DNA of 64,000 bases from JAXMCI01 sp046349435 (lineage in GTDB: Bacteria; Pseudomonadota; Alphaproteobacteria; Dongiales; Dongiaceae), in contig JAXMCI010000006.1 in NCBI GenBank assembly GCA_046349435.1, forward strand, positions 1 through 64,000, given 5' to 3'. The notes under the pieces were generated by a model, which did no database searches, was not told the origin of the DNA, and saw only the letters and a list, made by a program, of their open reading frames with translations. Shown here piece by piece: positions 39,613-51,692 of this stretch. How positions within the stretch are numbered: the first letter of the stretch is position 1; every line of letters starts with the position of its first letter. The translations under genes and the position numbers were made by a program.

Positions 39613-40146
39613 CTACTTCTTCTTCCCTTCCTTGCGGATGATCGTCTCGGAGTCGTACTTGATGCCCTTGCCCTTGTAGGGCTCCGGCGGACGGTAGGCG
39701 CGGATCTCGGCCGCCACCTGGCCGACGCGCTGCTTGTCGGCGCCGGTGATGGTGATGCTGGTCGGCTTGTCGCACTTGATCTGCACGTCTTCCGGGATCG
39801 GGAAGACGACGTCGTGGCTGAATCCCAGCTGCAGCTGCAGGTTCTTGCCCTGCACCGCGGCGCGGTAGCCGACGCCGTTGATCTCCAGCGTCTTGCGGAA
39901 GCCCTGCGAGACGCCCAGCATGATGTTGCGCGCCAGGTTGCGGGTGGTCCCCCACATCATGCGCGCCTGCTTGGTGTCGCCGACCGGCTCGACCTTGACC
40001 TGGCCGTTCTCCAGGGTGACCTGCACCTGGTCGGAGAGCGGCAGCTTGAGCTCGCCGAGCTTGCCCTTGGCGACCAGCGCGCCGCCGGCGATCTGGGCGG
40101 TGACGCCGGCCGGCACCGGCACCGGGTTCTTGCCTACGCGGGACAT
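39613..40146 (-). CDS. rplF: 50S ribosomal protein L6
   Basis: 177 residues, MSRVGKNPVPVPAGV start, two L6 repeats, and the highly conserved end YRPPEPYKGKGIKYDSE with the basic KEGKKK tail. Contacts the sarcin-ricin loop near the factor-binding site. Confidence 0.98.
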   Translation of the reverse strand: MSRVGKNPVPVPAGVTAQIAGGALVAKGKLGELKLPLSDQVQVTLENGQVKVEPVGDTKQARMMWGTTRNLARNIMLGVSQGFRKTLEINGVGYRAAVQGKNLQLQLGFSHDVVFPIPEDVQIKCDKPTSITITGADKQRVGQVAAEIRAYRPPEPYKGKGIKYDSETIIRKEGKKK

Positions 40147-40157
40147 CGCTTGCTTCC

Positions 40158-40559
40158 TCAGAATACCTTGCAGAGAACCTCGCCGCCGACATTGGCGGCG
40201 CGGGCCTCGGTGTCCGACATTACGCCGCGCGGCGTCGACAGGATCGAGATGCCGAGGCCGTTGAAGACGCGCGGCAGTTCGGTGACCTTCGAGTAGACGC
40301 GGCGGCCAGGCTTGGAAACCCGCGAGATCTCGCGGATCACCGGCTGGCCCTCGTGGTACTTCAGCTCGATGCGCAGCTCGTTGAAGCCCGTGTTGCGCTC
40401 GCTGCTCTCGCTGTAGCCGCGGATGTAGCCCTCGCGCTTCAGCACGTCGAGCACGTTGGCGCGCAGCCGCGAGGCCGGGCTCGACACCGCCGGGAGGCCG
40501 GCCTTCTGGCCGTTCCGGATGCGGGTCAGCATATCGCCCAGGGGATCGCTCATCGCCAT
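40158..40559 (-). CDS. rpsH: 30S ribosomal protein S8
   Basis: 133 residues: SDPLGDMLTRIRNGQKAG start, RVSKPGRRVYSK middle, and the C-terminal GLGISILSTPRGVMSDTEAR. In E. coli S8 represses the spc operon by binding its own mRNA near rplE; whether that applies here is not visible. Confidence 0.98.
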   Translation of the reverse strand: MAMSDPLGDMLTRIRNGQKAGLPAVSSPASRLRANVLDVLKREGYIRGYSESSERNTGFNELRIELKYHEGQPVIREISRVSKPGRRVYSKVTELPRVFNGLGISILSTPRGVMSDTEARAANVGGEVLCKVF

Positions 40560-40577
40560 GTCTAGATAGCTCCTGGC

Positions 40578-40883
40578 TTACCAGCTCGACTTGACCATGC
40601 CGGGGATCTGCCCGGTCGAGGCCAGCTCGCGCAACGCGATGCGCGACAGCTTGAACTTGCGGTAGGTGGCGCGCGGCCGCCCGGTCAGCTGGCAGCGGTT
40701 GCGGATGCGCACCGGCGAGCTGTTGCGCGGCAGCTGCGCCAGCTTGAGGCGGGCGGCGAACCGCTCCTCGAGCGGCAGCTGGTCGTCGCGCGCCGCCGTC
40801 TTCAGGCGCGCGCGGCGGGCCGCCAGCTGCTTGGACAGCCTCTCGCGCTTCTTGTTGCGTTCGATGGAGCTCGTCTTGGCCAT
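40578..40883 (-). CDS. rpsN: 30S ribosomal protein S14 (zinc-independent form)
   Basis: 101 residues, the long form without CxxC pairs; one cysteine only in NRCQLTGRPRATYRKF. No second, zinc-binding S14 is in the window. The C-terminal GQIPGMVKSSW is the canonical ending. Confidence 0.98.
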   Translation of the reverse strand: MAKTSSIERNKKRERLSKQLAARRARLKTAARDDQLPLEERFAARLKLAQLPRNSSPVRIRNRCQLTGRPRATYRKFKLSRIALRELASTGQIPGMVKSSW

Positions 40884-40902
40884 CTCTGGTCCTTTCGCCC
40901 CT

Positions 40903-41442
40903 TCAGTTCACGAAGGGCATTGCGAAGCCCTTCAGCAGGGCCTTGGCTTCCTGGTCGGTCTTGGCCGAGGTGACGATGATGATGTCCATGCCGCGGACCT
41001 CATCGATCTTGTCGTAGTCGATCTCGGGGAACACGATCTGCTCCTTGAGGCCGAGCGCGTAGTTGCCCCGCCCGTCGAAGCTCTTGGCCGGCACGCCCCG
41101 GAAGTCGCGCACGCGCGGCAGGGCGATGGTGATCAGCCGGTCGAGGAACTCGTACATCCGCTGGCGCCGCAGCGTCACCTTGGCGCCGATGTTCATGCCC
41201 TCGCGCAGCTTGAAGGTGGCGATCGACTTGCGCGCCTTGGTCACCACCGGCTTCTGGCCGGCGATGGCGGTCAGCTCGTTGACCGCCTGGGTCAGCTTCT
41301 TGCTGTCCTGGGTCGCCTTGCCGACGCCCATGTTGATGATGATCTTCTCGATGCGCGGCACCTGCATCGGGTTCTTGTAGGAGAACTCCGACATCAGCGC
41401 CGGCCGGACGACCGTCTCGTAATGTTCTTTCAGCCGAGTCAT
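40903..41442 (-). CDS. rplE: 50S ribosomal protein L5
   Basis: 179 residues. Conserved MQVPRIEKIIINMGVG and RDFRGVPAKSFDGRGNYALG. Binds 5S rRNA and bridges to S13 across the subunit interface. Confidence 0.98.
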   Translation of the reverse strand: MTRLKEHYETVVRPALMSEFSYKNPMQVPRIEKIIINMGVGKATQDSKKLTQAVNELTAIAGQKPVVTKARKSIATFKLREGMNIGAKVTLRRQRMYEFLDRLITIALPRVRDFRGVPAKSFDGRGNYALGLKEQIVFPEIDYDKIDEVRGMDIIIVTSAKTDQEAKALLKGFAMPFVN

Positions 41443-41453
41443 GGCATCACCGC

Positions 41454-41774
41454 CTAGGAGTCGATGACTTCGCCCGACCGGCGGGCGAAGCGCACCTTGC
41501 GGTCGCCCTCGACCACCTTGAACCCGACCTTGGTCGGCTTCTCGGACTGCGGGTCGATATGGGCGACGTTGGAGATATGGACCGGAGCTTCCTTCTCGAC
41601 GATGCCGCCGGGCTCGCCCGGCGACGGACGGGTGTGGCGCTTGATCATGTTGACGCCCTGCACGAGCACGCGGGACTCCTCGCGCAGCACGCGCAGCACC
41701 TCGCCGGTCTTGCCCTTGTCGCTGCCGGTGATGACGACCACCCGGTCGCCCTTCTTGATCTTGAACTTGGCCAT
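41454..41774 (-). CDS. rplX: 50S ribosomal protein L24
   Basis: 106 residues with an N-terminal KOW motif (KKGDRVVVITGSDKGKTGEV) and the VNMIKRHTRPSPGEPGGIVE block. Early 23S rRNA assembly initiator. 25-base gap from rplN. Confidence 0.97.
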   Translation of the reverse strand: MAKFKIKKGDRVVVITGSDKGKTGEVLRVLREESRVLVQGVNMIKRHTRPSPGEPGGIVEKEAPVHISNVAHIDPQSEKPTKVGFKVVEGDRKVRFARRSGEVIDS

Positions 41775-41799
41775 GTCAGTCGTCCCTTCCCCGGGCGCC

Positions 41800-42168
41800 C
41801 TAGAGGACTTCGGGGGCGAGCGAGATGATCTTCATGAACTTCTTGCCACGGAGCTCGCGGGTCACCGGGCCGAAGATGCGGGTGCCGATCGGCTCGCCCT
41901 GCTTGTTGATCAGCACCGCCGCATTGCGGTCGAAGCGGATCGAGCTGCCGTCGGCGCGGCGGATCTCCTTGGAGGTCCGCACGATGACGGCCTGGTGGAC
42001 GTCGCCCTTCTTGACGCGGCCGCGCGGGATGGCGTCCTTCACCGAGACGACGATGACGTCGCCGACGGTGGCATATTTACGCTTGGAGCCGCCCAGCACC
42101 TTGATGCACTGCACCCGGCGAGCGCCGGAATTGTCGGCGACTTCCAGATTCGTCTGCATCTGGATCAT
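41800..42168 (-). CDS. rplN: 50S ribosomal protein L14
   Basis: 122 residues, MIQMQTNLEVADNSGARRVQ, with GDVIVVSVKDAIPRGRVKKG and the C-terminal KFMKIISLAPEVL. One of the most conserved ribosomal proteins; contacts h14 of 16S rRNA. Confidence 0.98.
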   Translation of the reverse strand: MIQMQTNLEVADNSGARRVQCIKVLGGSKRKYATVGDVIVVSVKDAIPRGRVKKGDVHQAVIVRTSKEIRRADGSSIRFDRNAAVLINKQGEPIGTRIFGPVTRELRGKKFMKIISLAPEVL

Positions 42169-42180
42169 GATTCGTCGTCC

Positions 42181-42453
42181 TCAGCTCGCGGGCGAGGCGG
42201 TCTCGGCCTCGGCGCCGACCACGCCGGCGCCGATGACCTCCCACTTCTTCGTCTTGGAGATCGGGCGGCACTCGCGGATCGAGACCGAGTCGCCGATCTT
42301 GTAATGGTTGGCCTCGTCATGCGCCGCGTACTTCTTCGAGCGGCGGATGAACTTCTTGTAGACGGGGTGCATGACGCGACGCTCGACCTTGACGATGATC
42401 GTCTTGTCGGACTTGTCGCTCACCACCACGCCGGTCAGGATGCGCCTTGGCAT
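42181..42453 (-). CDS. rpsQ: 30S ribosomal protein S17
   Basis: 90 residues. MPRRILTGVVVSDKSDKTII, then the OB-fold region AHDEANHYKIGDSVSIRECR. The C-terminal tail (VVGAEAETASPAS) is slightly extended and non-conserved. Confidence 0.97.
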   Translation of the reverse strand: MPRRILTGVVVSDKSDKTIIVKVERRVMHPVYKKFIRRSKKYAAHDEANHYKIGDSVSIRECRPISKTKKWEVIGAGVVGAEAETASPAS

Positions 42454-42467
42454 GTCTCGAAACTCTC

Positions 42468-42665
42468 CTACCGCGCGGCCGGCTGGCTGTTGAGGAAGGT
42501 CAGGATACGGGCGATGTCGCGCCGCACCTGGCGCACCCGGACCGTGTTCTCGAGCTGGCCGCTCGCCTTCTGGAAGCGCAGGTTGAACTGCTCCTTCTTC
42601 AGCGCCACGAGATCGCTCCGCAGCTGGTCGGGCGTCCTGTTGCGCAGATCCTCGGTCTTCAGCAT
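42468..42665 (-). CDS. rpmC: 50S ribosomal protein L29
   Basis: 65 residues, helical hairpin with LRSDLVALKKEQFNLRFQKA and the VRQVRRDIARILTFLN helix. Located at the peptide exit beside L23. Starts 3 bases after the rplP stop. Confidence 0.96.
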   Translation of the reverse strand: MLKTEDLRNRTPDQLRSDLVALKKEQFNLRFQKASGQLENTVRVRQVRRDIARILTFLNSQPAAR

Positions 42666-42668
42666 CGC

Positions 42669-43088
42669 TCAGCCCTCCTCGCCGATGCGGCTGACGAAGC
42701 GGGTCCGGATCGGCAGCTTGGCAGCCGCCAGCTCGAACGCCCGCTTGGCGAGATCGCGCGGCACGCCGTCGATCTCGAACATGATGCGCCCGGGATGGAC
42801 GCGGGCCGCCCAGAATTCCGGCGCACCCTTGCCGCTGCCCATCCGCACCTCGGCCGGCTTGGTCGAGATCGGCACGTCCGGGAAGATGCGGATCCAGACC
42901 CGGCCGAGGCGCTTCATGTGGCGCGTGATGGCGCGCCGCGAGGCCTCGATCTGCCGGGCGGTGACCCGGCCGGGCTCGACCGCCTTCAGGCCGTAGGCGC
43001 CGAAGTTCAGCGCCGTGCCGCCCTTGGCGGTGCCGTGGATGCGGCCCTTGTGGGCCTTGCGGTACTTGGTACGCTTGGGAGAGAGCAT
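42669..43088 (-). CDS. rplP: 50S ribosomal protein L16
   Basis: 139 residues: MLSPKRTKYRKAHKGRIHGT start and conserved EASRRAITRHMKRLGRVWIR and MGSGKGAPEFWAARVHPG, the latter close to the A-site tRNA elbow and the arginine hydroxylated in some bacteria. Confidence 0.98.
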   Translation of the reverse strand: MLSPKRTKYRKAHKGRIHGTAKGGTALNFGAYGLKAVEPGRVTARQIEASRRAITRHMKRLGRVWIRIFPDVPISTKPAEVRMGSGKGAPEFWAARVHPGRIMFEIDGVPRDLAKRAFELAAAKLPIRTRFVSRIGEEG

Positions 43089-43116
43089 CGTTCCTGATCC
43101 CTAACGGCCGGCAGCC

Positions 43117-43794
43117 TCAGCGGCCGGTCTGCTGTTCCTGGGCGCGCTTGTCCTGCGCCATCGGGTCGTGCGCCAGGATCTCGCCCTTGAACACCCACAC
43201 CTTCACGCCGCAGGTGCCGTAGGTCGTCTTGGCGGTCGCCTCGCCGAAGTCGATGTCGGCGCGCAGCGTGTGCAGCGGCACCCGGCCCTCGCGGTACCAC
43301 TCGCTGCGGGCGATCTCGGCGCCGCCCAGGCGGCCGCCGCAATTGATCCGGATGCCCTGGGCGCCCAGCCGCATCGCCGACTGCACGGCGCGCTTCATGG
43401 CGCGGCGGAAGGCGACCCGGCGCTCGAGCTGCTGGGCGATGTTCTCGGCCACCAGCTTGGCGTCGATCTCCGGCTTGCGGATCTCGACGATGTTGAGGTT
43501 GACCTCGCCGCCGGTCATCTTCGAGAGCTCGCCGCGCAGCTTCTCGATGTCGGCGCCCTTCTTGCCGATGACCACGCCCGGCCGCGCCGTGTGGATGGTG
43601 ACGCGCGCCTTCTTGGCCGGCCGCTCGATGACGATGCGGCTGATCCCGGCCTGGCTGAGGCGCTCCTGCAGGTACTTCTTCAGGCGCAGGTCCTCGTGCA
43701 GCAGCGGCGCGTAGTCCCGGTCGGCGAACCAGCGGGAATCCCAGGTCCGGTTGATGCCGACGCGCAGCCCGATCGGATTGACTTTCTGGCCCAT
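43117..43794 (-). CDS. rpsC: 30S ribosomal protein S3
   Basis: 225 residues. MGQKVNPIGLRVGINRTWDS, the KH domain with TARPGVVIGKKGADIEKLR (GxxG loop), and the C-terminal domain GGRLGGAEIARSEWYREGRVP. Forms the mRNA entry helicase with S4 and S5. 28-base gap to rplP. Confidence 0.98.
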   Translation of the reverse strand: MGQKVNPIGLRVGINRTWDSRWFADRDYAPLLHEDLRLKKYLQERLSQAGISRIVIERPAKKARVTIHTARPGVVIGKKGADIEKLRGELSKMTGGEVNLNIVEIRKPEIDAKLVAENIAQQLERRVAFRRAMKRAVQSAMRLGAQGIRINCGGRLGGAEIARSEWYREGRVPLHTLRADIDFGEATAKTTYGTCGVKVWVFKGEILAHDPMAQDKRAQEQQTGR

Positions 43795-43795
43795 C

Positions 43796-44176
43796 TCAGG
43801 CGGTCTCCTCGCGCTCGCGCACGATCACGGTGATGTTGCTCCACGGCTTGATGATCGGCGCGCCACGGCCGCGCGCGCGGGCGTGGAAGCGCTTCATCGC
43901 GAAGCTGCGGCCGACCGACGCCTCGGCGACGTAGAGCCGGTCGACGTCGAGCTGGTGATTGTTCTCGGCATTGGCGATCGCCGACTGCAGCACCTTCTTC
44001 ACGTCCTGCGCGATGCGCCGCTTGCTGAAGGTCAGCTGCGCCAGCGCCGGCTGGGCGTCGAGGCCGCGGATCGACTGCGCCACCAGGTTGAGCTTGCGCG
44101 GGCTGCAGCGGACGTTGGCGGCGACGGCGCGCGCCTCGTTCTCCGCCACCCGGCGCGGTGCCGACTTCTTGCTCAT
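43796..44176 (-). CDS. rplV: 50S ribosomal protein L22
   Basis: 126 residues. Globular part LVAQSIRGLDAQPALAQL and VLQSAIANAENNHQLDVDRL, then the exit-tunnel hairpin FHARARGRGAPIIKPWSNIT, the site of macrolide-resistance changes elsewhere; here it has the ordinary length. One base from rpsC on one side and from rpsS on the other. Confidence 0.98.
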   Translation of the reverse strand: MSKKSAPRRVAENEARAVAANVRCSPRKLNLVAQSIRGLDAQPALAQLTFSKRRIAQDVKKVLQSAIANAENNHQLDVDRLYVAEASVGRSFAMKRFHARARGRGAPIIKPWSNITVIVREREETA

Positions 44177-44177
44177 C

Positions 44178-44456
44178 TCAGGCCCTCTTCGCCTTCTTGT
44201 CGGCCGCGTGCCCGTGGAACGTACGGGTCGGCGAGAACTCGCCGAACTTGTGGCCGATCATGTTCTCGGTCACCAGAACCGGCAGGAACTTGTGGCCGTT
44301 GTAGACGCCGAAGGTGAGCCCGACGAACTGCGGCAGGATGGTGGAGCGGCGCGACCAGATCTTGATCACCTCGTTCCGGCCGCTGCCGCGGGTCGCCTCG
44401 GCCTTCTTCAACAGGAAGCCGTCGACGAACGGGCCCTTCCAAACAGAGCGGGACAT
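44178..44456 (-). CDS. rpsS: 30S ribosomal protein S19
   Basis: 92 residues: MSRSVWKGPFVDGFLLKKAE, then IKIWSRRSTILPQFVGLTF and HKFGEFSPTRTFHGH. Full length; binds the head next to S13. Confidence 0.98.
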   Translation of the reverse strand: MSRSVWKGPFVDGFLLKKAEATRGSGRNEVIKIWSRRSTILPQFVGLTFGVYNGHKFLPVLVTENMIGHKFGEFSPTRTFHGHAADKKAKRA

Positions 44457-44469
44457 CGCTAGCGCTCTC

Positions 44470-45300
44470 CTACTTGCCGGTGCGGCGACGGCGCAGGATC
44501 ATCCCGTCCGTCTTCTTGTTGTGCCGCGTCTTGTTGCCCTTGGTGCCCTTGCCCCACGGTGTCACCGGATGGCGGCCGCCCGAGGTGCGGCCTTCGCCGC
44601 CGCCATGCGGATGGTCGATCGGGTTCATCGCGACGCCGCGCACCGACGGGCGGATGCCGAGCCAGCGGCTGCGGCCGGCCTTGCCGATGTTGATGTTCTG
44701 CTGGTCCGGGTTGGACACCGCGCCGATCGTCGCCATGCACTCGCTGCGCACCATGCGCACCTCGCCCGAGGCGAGGCGGACCAGGGCGTAGCCGGCGTCG
44801 CGGCCGACCAGCTGGACGTAGTTGCCGGCGGCGCGCGCGATCTGGCCGCCGCGGCCCGGCTTCAGCTCGACGTTGTGCACCACGGTGCCGACCGGGATGC
44901 TGCGCAGCGGCATGGCGTTGCCCGGCTTGATGTCGCAGCGCTCGCCGGACACGACCTTGTCGCCGGCCTTGAGGCGCTGCGGCGCCAGGATGTAGGCGAG
45001 CTCGCCGTCGTCGTAGCGGAGCAGCGCGATGAAGGCGGTGCGGTTGGGGTCGTACTCCAGCCGCTCGACCGTCGCGCTGACGTCGAACTTGCGCCGCTTG
45101 AAGTCGACCAGGCGATAGCGCCGCTTGTGGCCGCCGCCCATGCGCCGCGCCGTGATGCGGCCGTGGTTGTTGCGGCCGCCGCTCTTGCGCAGGCCCTCGG
45201 TCAGCGCCTTGACGGGATCGCCCTTGTGCAGCTCGGAGCGATCGACGATGACCAGCTGGCGCTGGCTCGGCGTCGTCGGCTTGAAGGTCTTCAATGCCAT
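44470..45300 (-). CDS. rplB: 50S ribosomal protein L2
   Basis: 276 residues. MALKTFKPTTPSQRQLVIVD start, OB and SH3 domains, and the peptidyl-transferase-proximal stretch VRGVAMNPIDHPHGGGEGRT with the conserved histidine. C-terminal KTRHNKKTDGMILRRRRTGK intact. Confidence 0.99.
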   Translation of the reverse strand: MALKTFKPTTPSQRQLVIVDRSELHKGDPVKALTEGLRKSGGRNNHGRITARRMGGGHKRRYRLVDFKRRKFDVSATVERLEYDPNRTAFIALLRYDDGELAYILAPQRLKAGDKVVSGERCDIKPGNAMPLRSIPVGTVVHNVELKPGRGGQIARAAGNYVQLVGRDAGYALVRLASGEVRMVRSECMATIGAVSNPDQQNINIGKAGRSRWLGIRPSVRGVAMNPIDHPHGGGEGRTSGGRHPVTPWGKGTKGNKTRHNKKTDGMILRRRRTGK

Positions 45301-45304
45301 CGCA

Positions 45305-45637
45305 TCAGACTCCCGTCGTCACGTCGATGGTGTGGCCCTCGGCCAGCGTCACCATCGCCTTCTTGAAGTCGGAGCGCTGGCCGACCCGGCCGCGGAACCG
45401 CTTCGTCTTGCCAAGCTGGCGCAGCGTGTTCACCGCCGCGACCTTCACCCGGAAGATGCCTTCCACCGCCGCCTTGATCTCCGGCTTGGTGGCGTCGAGC
45501 GGCACCTTGAAGGTGACCTGGTTGTGCTGCGAGCCCATGGTCGACTTCTCCGTCACGACGGGCGAGCGGATCAGGTCGTACATGCGCGCCGGGGTCAGCT
45601 TGACCACCGGCTTGTTCATCGGCCGAGCCCTGCTCAT
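45305..45637 (-). CDS. rplW: 50S ribosomal protein L23
   Basis: 110 residues from MSRARPMNKPVVKLTPAR, whose ATG overlaps the rplD stop (ATGA); a later Met (MNKPV) is also possible. Core YDLIRSPVVTEKSTMGSQHN and FRVKVAAVNTLRQLGKTKR. Docking site for trigger factor and SRP at the tunnel exit. Confidence 0.96.
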   Translation of the reverse strand: MSRARPMNKPVVKLTPARMYDLIRSPVVTEKSTMGSQHNQVTFKVPLDATKPEIKAAVEGIFRVKVAAVNTLRQLGKTKRFRGRVGQRSDFKKAMVTLAEGHTIDVTTGV

Positions 45638-46254
45638 TTCAGGCGAGCCTCCAGGTGCTGCACGGCGTCGCGGGTCAGCACCAGCGTGTCGCGGCGCAGG
45701 ATGTCGTAGACGTTGGCGCCCTGCTGCGGCAGCAGATCGATGCCGACCAGGTTGCCGGCGGCGCGGCGGAAATTCTCGTCGAGCACCGGGCCGTCGATCA
45801 CCAGCGTGGTGCCCCAGCCGAGCTGGCCGAGGCGCTGGGCGAGCGCCTTGGTCTTGTGGTCGTCGGCGGCGGCGCGGTCGATCACCACCAGCTTGCCCTC
45901 GGCCGCCTTGGCCGACAGCGCGGTCTTCAGCGCCAGCTTCCGGACCTTCTTGGTCAGGTCGTGGGCGTGGCTGCGCACCACCGGGCCGAAGATCACCGCG
46001 CCGCCGCGGAACTGCGGCGAGCGCAGGCTGCCCTGGCGGGCGCGGCCGGTGCCCTTCTGCTTGTAGGGCTTCTTGGTGGTGCCGGCGATCTCGCTGATGA
46101 TCTTGGTCTTGTGCGTGCCGGCACGGCGCTTGGCGAGCTGCCAGTTGACCATGCGCGCGAGGATGTCCTTGCGCACCGGCAGCCCGAACACGGCGTCGTC
46201 GAGCTCGAGCTCGCCCGCCGGGCTGTTGTCGAGGGTGATGACCGGACACTTCAT
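45634..46254 (-). CDS. rplD: 50S ribosomal protein L4
   Basis: 206 residues from MKCPVITLDNSPAGELELDD. The tunnel loop KPYKQKGTGRARQGSLRSPQ is intact. In E. coli L4 autoregulates the S10 operon; the 49 bases between tuf and rpsJ here look too short for such a leader. The frame stays open upstream into rplC, so the start was set by alignment. Confidence 0.97.
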   Translation of the reverse strand: MKCPVITLDNSPAGELELDDAVFGLPVRKDILARMVNWQLAKRRAGTHKTKIISEIAGTTKKPYKQKGTGRARQGSLRSPQFRGGAVIFGPVVRSHAHDLTKKVRKLALKTALSAKAAEGKLVVIDRAAADDHKTKALAQRLGQLGWGTTLVIDGPVLDENFRRAAGNLVGIDLLPQQGANVYDILRRDTLVLTRDAVQHLEARLK

Positions 46255-46259
46255 GCCAG

Positions 46260-46958
46260 CTATTCCTTCTGCTCGGCAGCCGGCGCGTTGCGCAGCGCCG
46301 CCGGGAAGGGCAGCCCGTCCGGGGCCTTCCGCTTCACCGCGTCGCGCACCAGCACGTAGCCGCCCTCGGCGCCGGGCACCGAGCCCCGCACCAGGATCAG
46401 CCCGCGCTCGACGTCCGTCGACACCACCTGGAGGTTGAGGGTGGTCACCCGGCGGTCGCCGAGATGGCCGGCCATCTTCTTGCCCGGGAAGGTGCGGCCG
46501 GGATCCTGGCGGTTGCCGGTCGAGCCGTGGCTGCGGTGCGAGACCGACACGCCGTGCGTCGCGCGCAGGCCGCCGAAATTGTGCCGCTTCATGGCGCCGG
46601 CGAAACCCTTGCCGATGCTCTTCCCGACGACGTCCACGAGCTGGCCGGCGACGAAGTGGTCGGCGCCGATCTCGGCCCCCACCGGCAGCGCCGCCTCGGC
46701 CGGCACGCGGAACTCCGCGACCTTGCGCTTCGGCTCGACCTTCGCCTTGGCGAAGTGGCCGCGCATCGCCTTCGAGGTGTTCTTCACCTTGGCGGCCCCC
46801 ACCCCGAGCTGCACGGCGCTGTAGCCGTCCTTCTCGGGGGTGCGCACCGCCACCACCTCGCACTTGTCTACCTGCAGCACGGTGACCGGGACATGCTCGC
46901 CCGCGTCGGTGAAGACGCGGGTCATGCCCAGCTTGCGCGCAATCAGCCCGGCTCGCAT
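46260..46958 (-). CDS. rplC: 50S ribosomal protein L3
   Basis: 232 residues. MRAGLIARKLGMTRVFTDAG start and the peptidyl-transferase-reaching loop with GSTGNRQDPGRTFPGKKMAG, whose Gln is the methylation site in E. coli. 5 bases upstream of rplD. Confidence 0.98.
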   Translation of the reverse strand: MRAGLIARKLGMTRVFTDAGEHVPVTVLQVDKCEVVAVRTPEKDGYSAVQLGVGAAKVKNTSKAMRGHFAKAKVEPKRKVAEFRVPAEAALPVGAEIGADHFVAGQLVDVVGKSIGKGFAGAMKRHNFGGLRATHGVSVSHRSHGSTGNRQDPGRTFPGKKMAGHLGDRRVTTLNLQVVSTDVERGLILVRGSVPGAEGGYVLVRDAVKRKAPDGLPFPAALRNAPAAEQKE

Positions 46959-46970
46959 CGCTGCCTACTC

Positions 46971-47285
46971 CTAGCTCTTCAGCTTGATCTCGACGTCGAC
47001 GCCGGCGGCGAGGTCGAGCTTCATGAGGGCGTCGACCGTCTGCGGCGTCGGGTCGACGATGTCGAGAAGCCGCTTGTGGGTGCGGATCTCGAACTGCTCC
47101 CGGCTCTTCTTGTCGATGTGCGGCGAGCGCAGCACCGTGAACTTCTCGATCCGCGTCGGCAGCGGGATCGGCCCACGGACCTGGGCGCCCGTCCGCTTCG
47201 CGGTGTTGACGATCTCGCTCGTCGACTGGTCGAGCACGCGATGATCGAACGCCTTGAGGCGGATCCTGATGTTCTGGCTTTCCAT
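46971..47285 (-). CDS. rpsJ: 30S ribosomal protein S10 (NusE)
   Basis: 104 residues: MESQNIRIRLKAFDHRVLDQ, loop GPIPLPTRIEKFTVLRSPHI and HKRLLDIVDPTPQTVDALMK. Also serves as NusE in transcription antitermination. First gene of the S10 cluster, 49 bases after tuf, so probably transcribed with the str genes. Confidence 0.98.
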   Translation of the reverse strand: MESQNIRIRLKAFDHRVLDQSTSEIVNTAKRTGAQVRGPIPLPTRIEKFTVLRSPHIDKKSREQFEIRTHKRLLDIVDPTPQTVDALMKLDLAAGVDVEIKLKS

Positions 47286-47334
47286 GATCGATCCCGTTGC
47301 GACTGTGCTGCCGCCCTTGCTCGCTTTGAGTCCG

Positions 47335-48525
<1,191 letters not shown>

Positions 48526-48573
48526 CTCGCTCTCCGCTCCCTCGTTCCTTGCCCGTCGCTGGTCGGCGGGGCC

Positions 48574-50649
<2,076 letters not shown>

Positions 50650-50661
50650 GACTGAGCGCCC

Positions 50662-51132
50662 TTACCAGCGGTAATGCGAAAAGGCCTTGTTGGCCTCCGC
50701 CATGCGGTGGGTGTCTTCGCGCTTCTTGACCGAGGCGCCGCGGTTGTTCGAGGCGTCGAGCAGCTCGCCCGACAGCCGGTCGACCATCGTCGACTCCGAG
50801 CGGCCGCGCGCCGTGATGATGATCCAGCGGATCGCCAGGGCCTGCGACCGCTCGGGGCGCACCTCGACCGGCACCTGGTAGGTCGCGCCGCCGACGCGGC
50901 GCGAGCGGACCTCGAGGTGCGGCGCCACGTTCTGCAGCGCGTCGTGGAAGGTGCGCACCGGGTCGGCGCTGCCCTTGCGCTGGATCTGGTCCAGCGCGCC
51001 GTAGACGATCTGCTCGGCCACCGACTTCTTGCCGGCGTACATCAGCGAGTTGATGAACTTGGTCAGCACGACGTCGCCGAACTTGGCGTCCGGCAGGATC
51101 TCGCGCTTCTCGGCGGCATGACGACGGGACAT
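50662..51132 (-). CDS. rpsG: 30S ribosomal protein S7
   Basis: 156 residues. MSRRHAAEKREILPDAKFGD, GGATYQVPVEVRPERSQAL and the tail KKREDTHRMAEANKAFSHYRW. Primary binder of the 16S 3' domain; E. coli S7 represses the str operon. Confidence 0.98.
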   Translation of the reverse strand: MSRRHAAEKREILPDAKFGDVVLTKFINSLMYAGKKSVAEQIVYGALDQIQRKGSADPVRTFHDALQNVAPHLEVRSRRVGGATYQVPVEVRPERSQALAIRWIIITARGRSESTMVDRLSGELLDASNNRGASVKKREDTHRMAEANKAFSHYRW

Positions 51133-51146
51133 GGCCTCTGGGCTCC

Positions 51147-51518
51147 TTACTTCGGCCGCTTGGCGCCGTACTTCGACCGGCGCTGGCGCCGGTCCTTGAC
51201 GCCCTGGGTGTCGAGGGTGCCGCGGATGATGTGGTAGCGCACGCCCGGCAGGTCCTTGACCCGGCCGCCGCGGATCATCACCACCGAGTGCTCCTGGAGA
51301 TTGTGGCCCTCGCCGGGGATGTAGCTGGTGACCTCGAAGCCGTTGGTCAGCCGCACGCGCGCGACCTTGCGCAGCGCCGAGTTCGGCTTCTTCGGGGTCG
51401 TCGTGTAGACGCGGGTGCAGACGCCACGCTTCTGCGGGCTGGCCTGGAGGGCCGGCACCTTGTTGCGCGCCACCTCCGGCTGCCGCGGCTTGCGGGTCAA
51501 CTGGTTGATCGTCGGCAT
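51147..51518 (-). CDS. rpsL: 30S ribosomal protein S12
   Basis: 123 residues. MPTINQLTRKPRQPEVARNK start. The decoding-site loops TTPKKPNSALRK and RGGRVKDLPGVRYH carry the wild-type lysines whose replacement gives streptomycin resistance elsewhere. First gene of rpsL-rpsG-fusA-tuf, with its own promoter about 170 bases upstream. Confidence 0.99.
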   Translation of the reverse strand: MPTINQLTRKPRQPEVARNKVPALQASPQKRGVCTRVYTTTPKKPNSALRKVARVRLTNGFEVTSYIPGEGHNLQEHSVVMIRGGRVKDLPGVRYHIIRGTLDTQGVKDRRQRRSKYGAKRPK

Positions 51519-51607
51519 GTACCCATCACCTCAACGGCATCCCGAACGGATGCAAAGGACCGCACCGAAGCAGACCCCTGCTCCGCGCGGTCCGGGCTGA
51601 AAACGGT

Positions 51608-51625
51608 GTCACCGCTTGGGGTGAC
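51608..51625 (-). promoter_or_regulatory. Small hairpin in the rpsL leader
   Basis: GTCACC / GGTGAC with a 6-base loop inside the roughly 170-base leader between the predicted promoter and rpsL. No assigned role. Confidence 0.3.
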
Positions 51626-51692
51626 GATGTCTGCGATATCGTGGGACAGCGTCTAGGCCGTGTGCCTACCACCAGCCCCGAAAGGCGCGCGC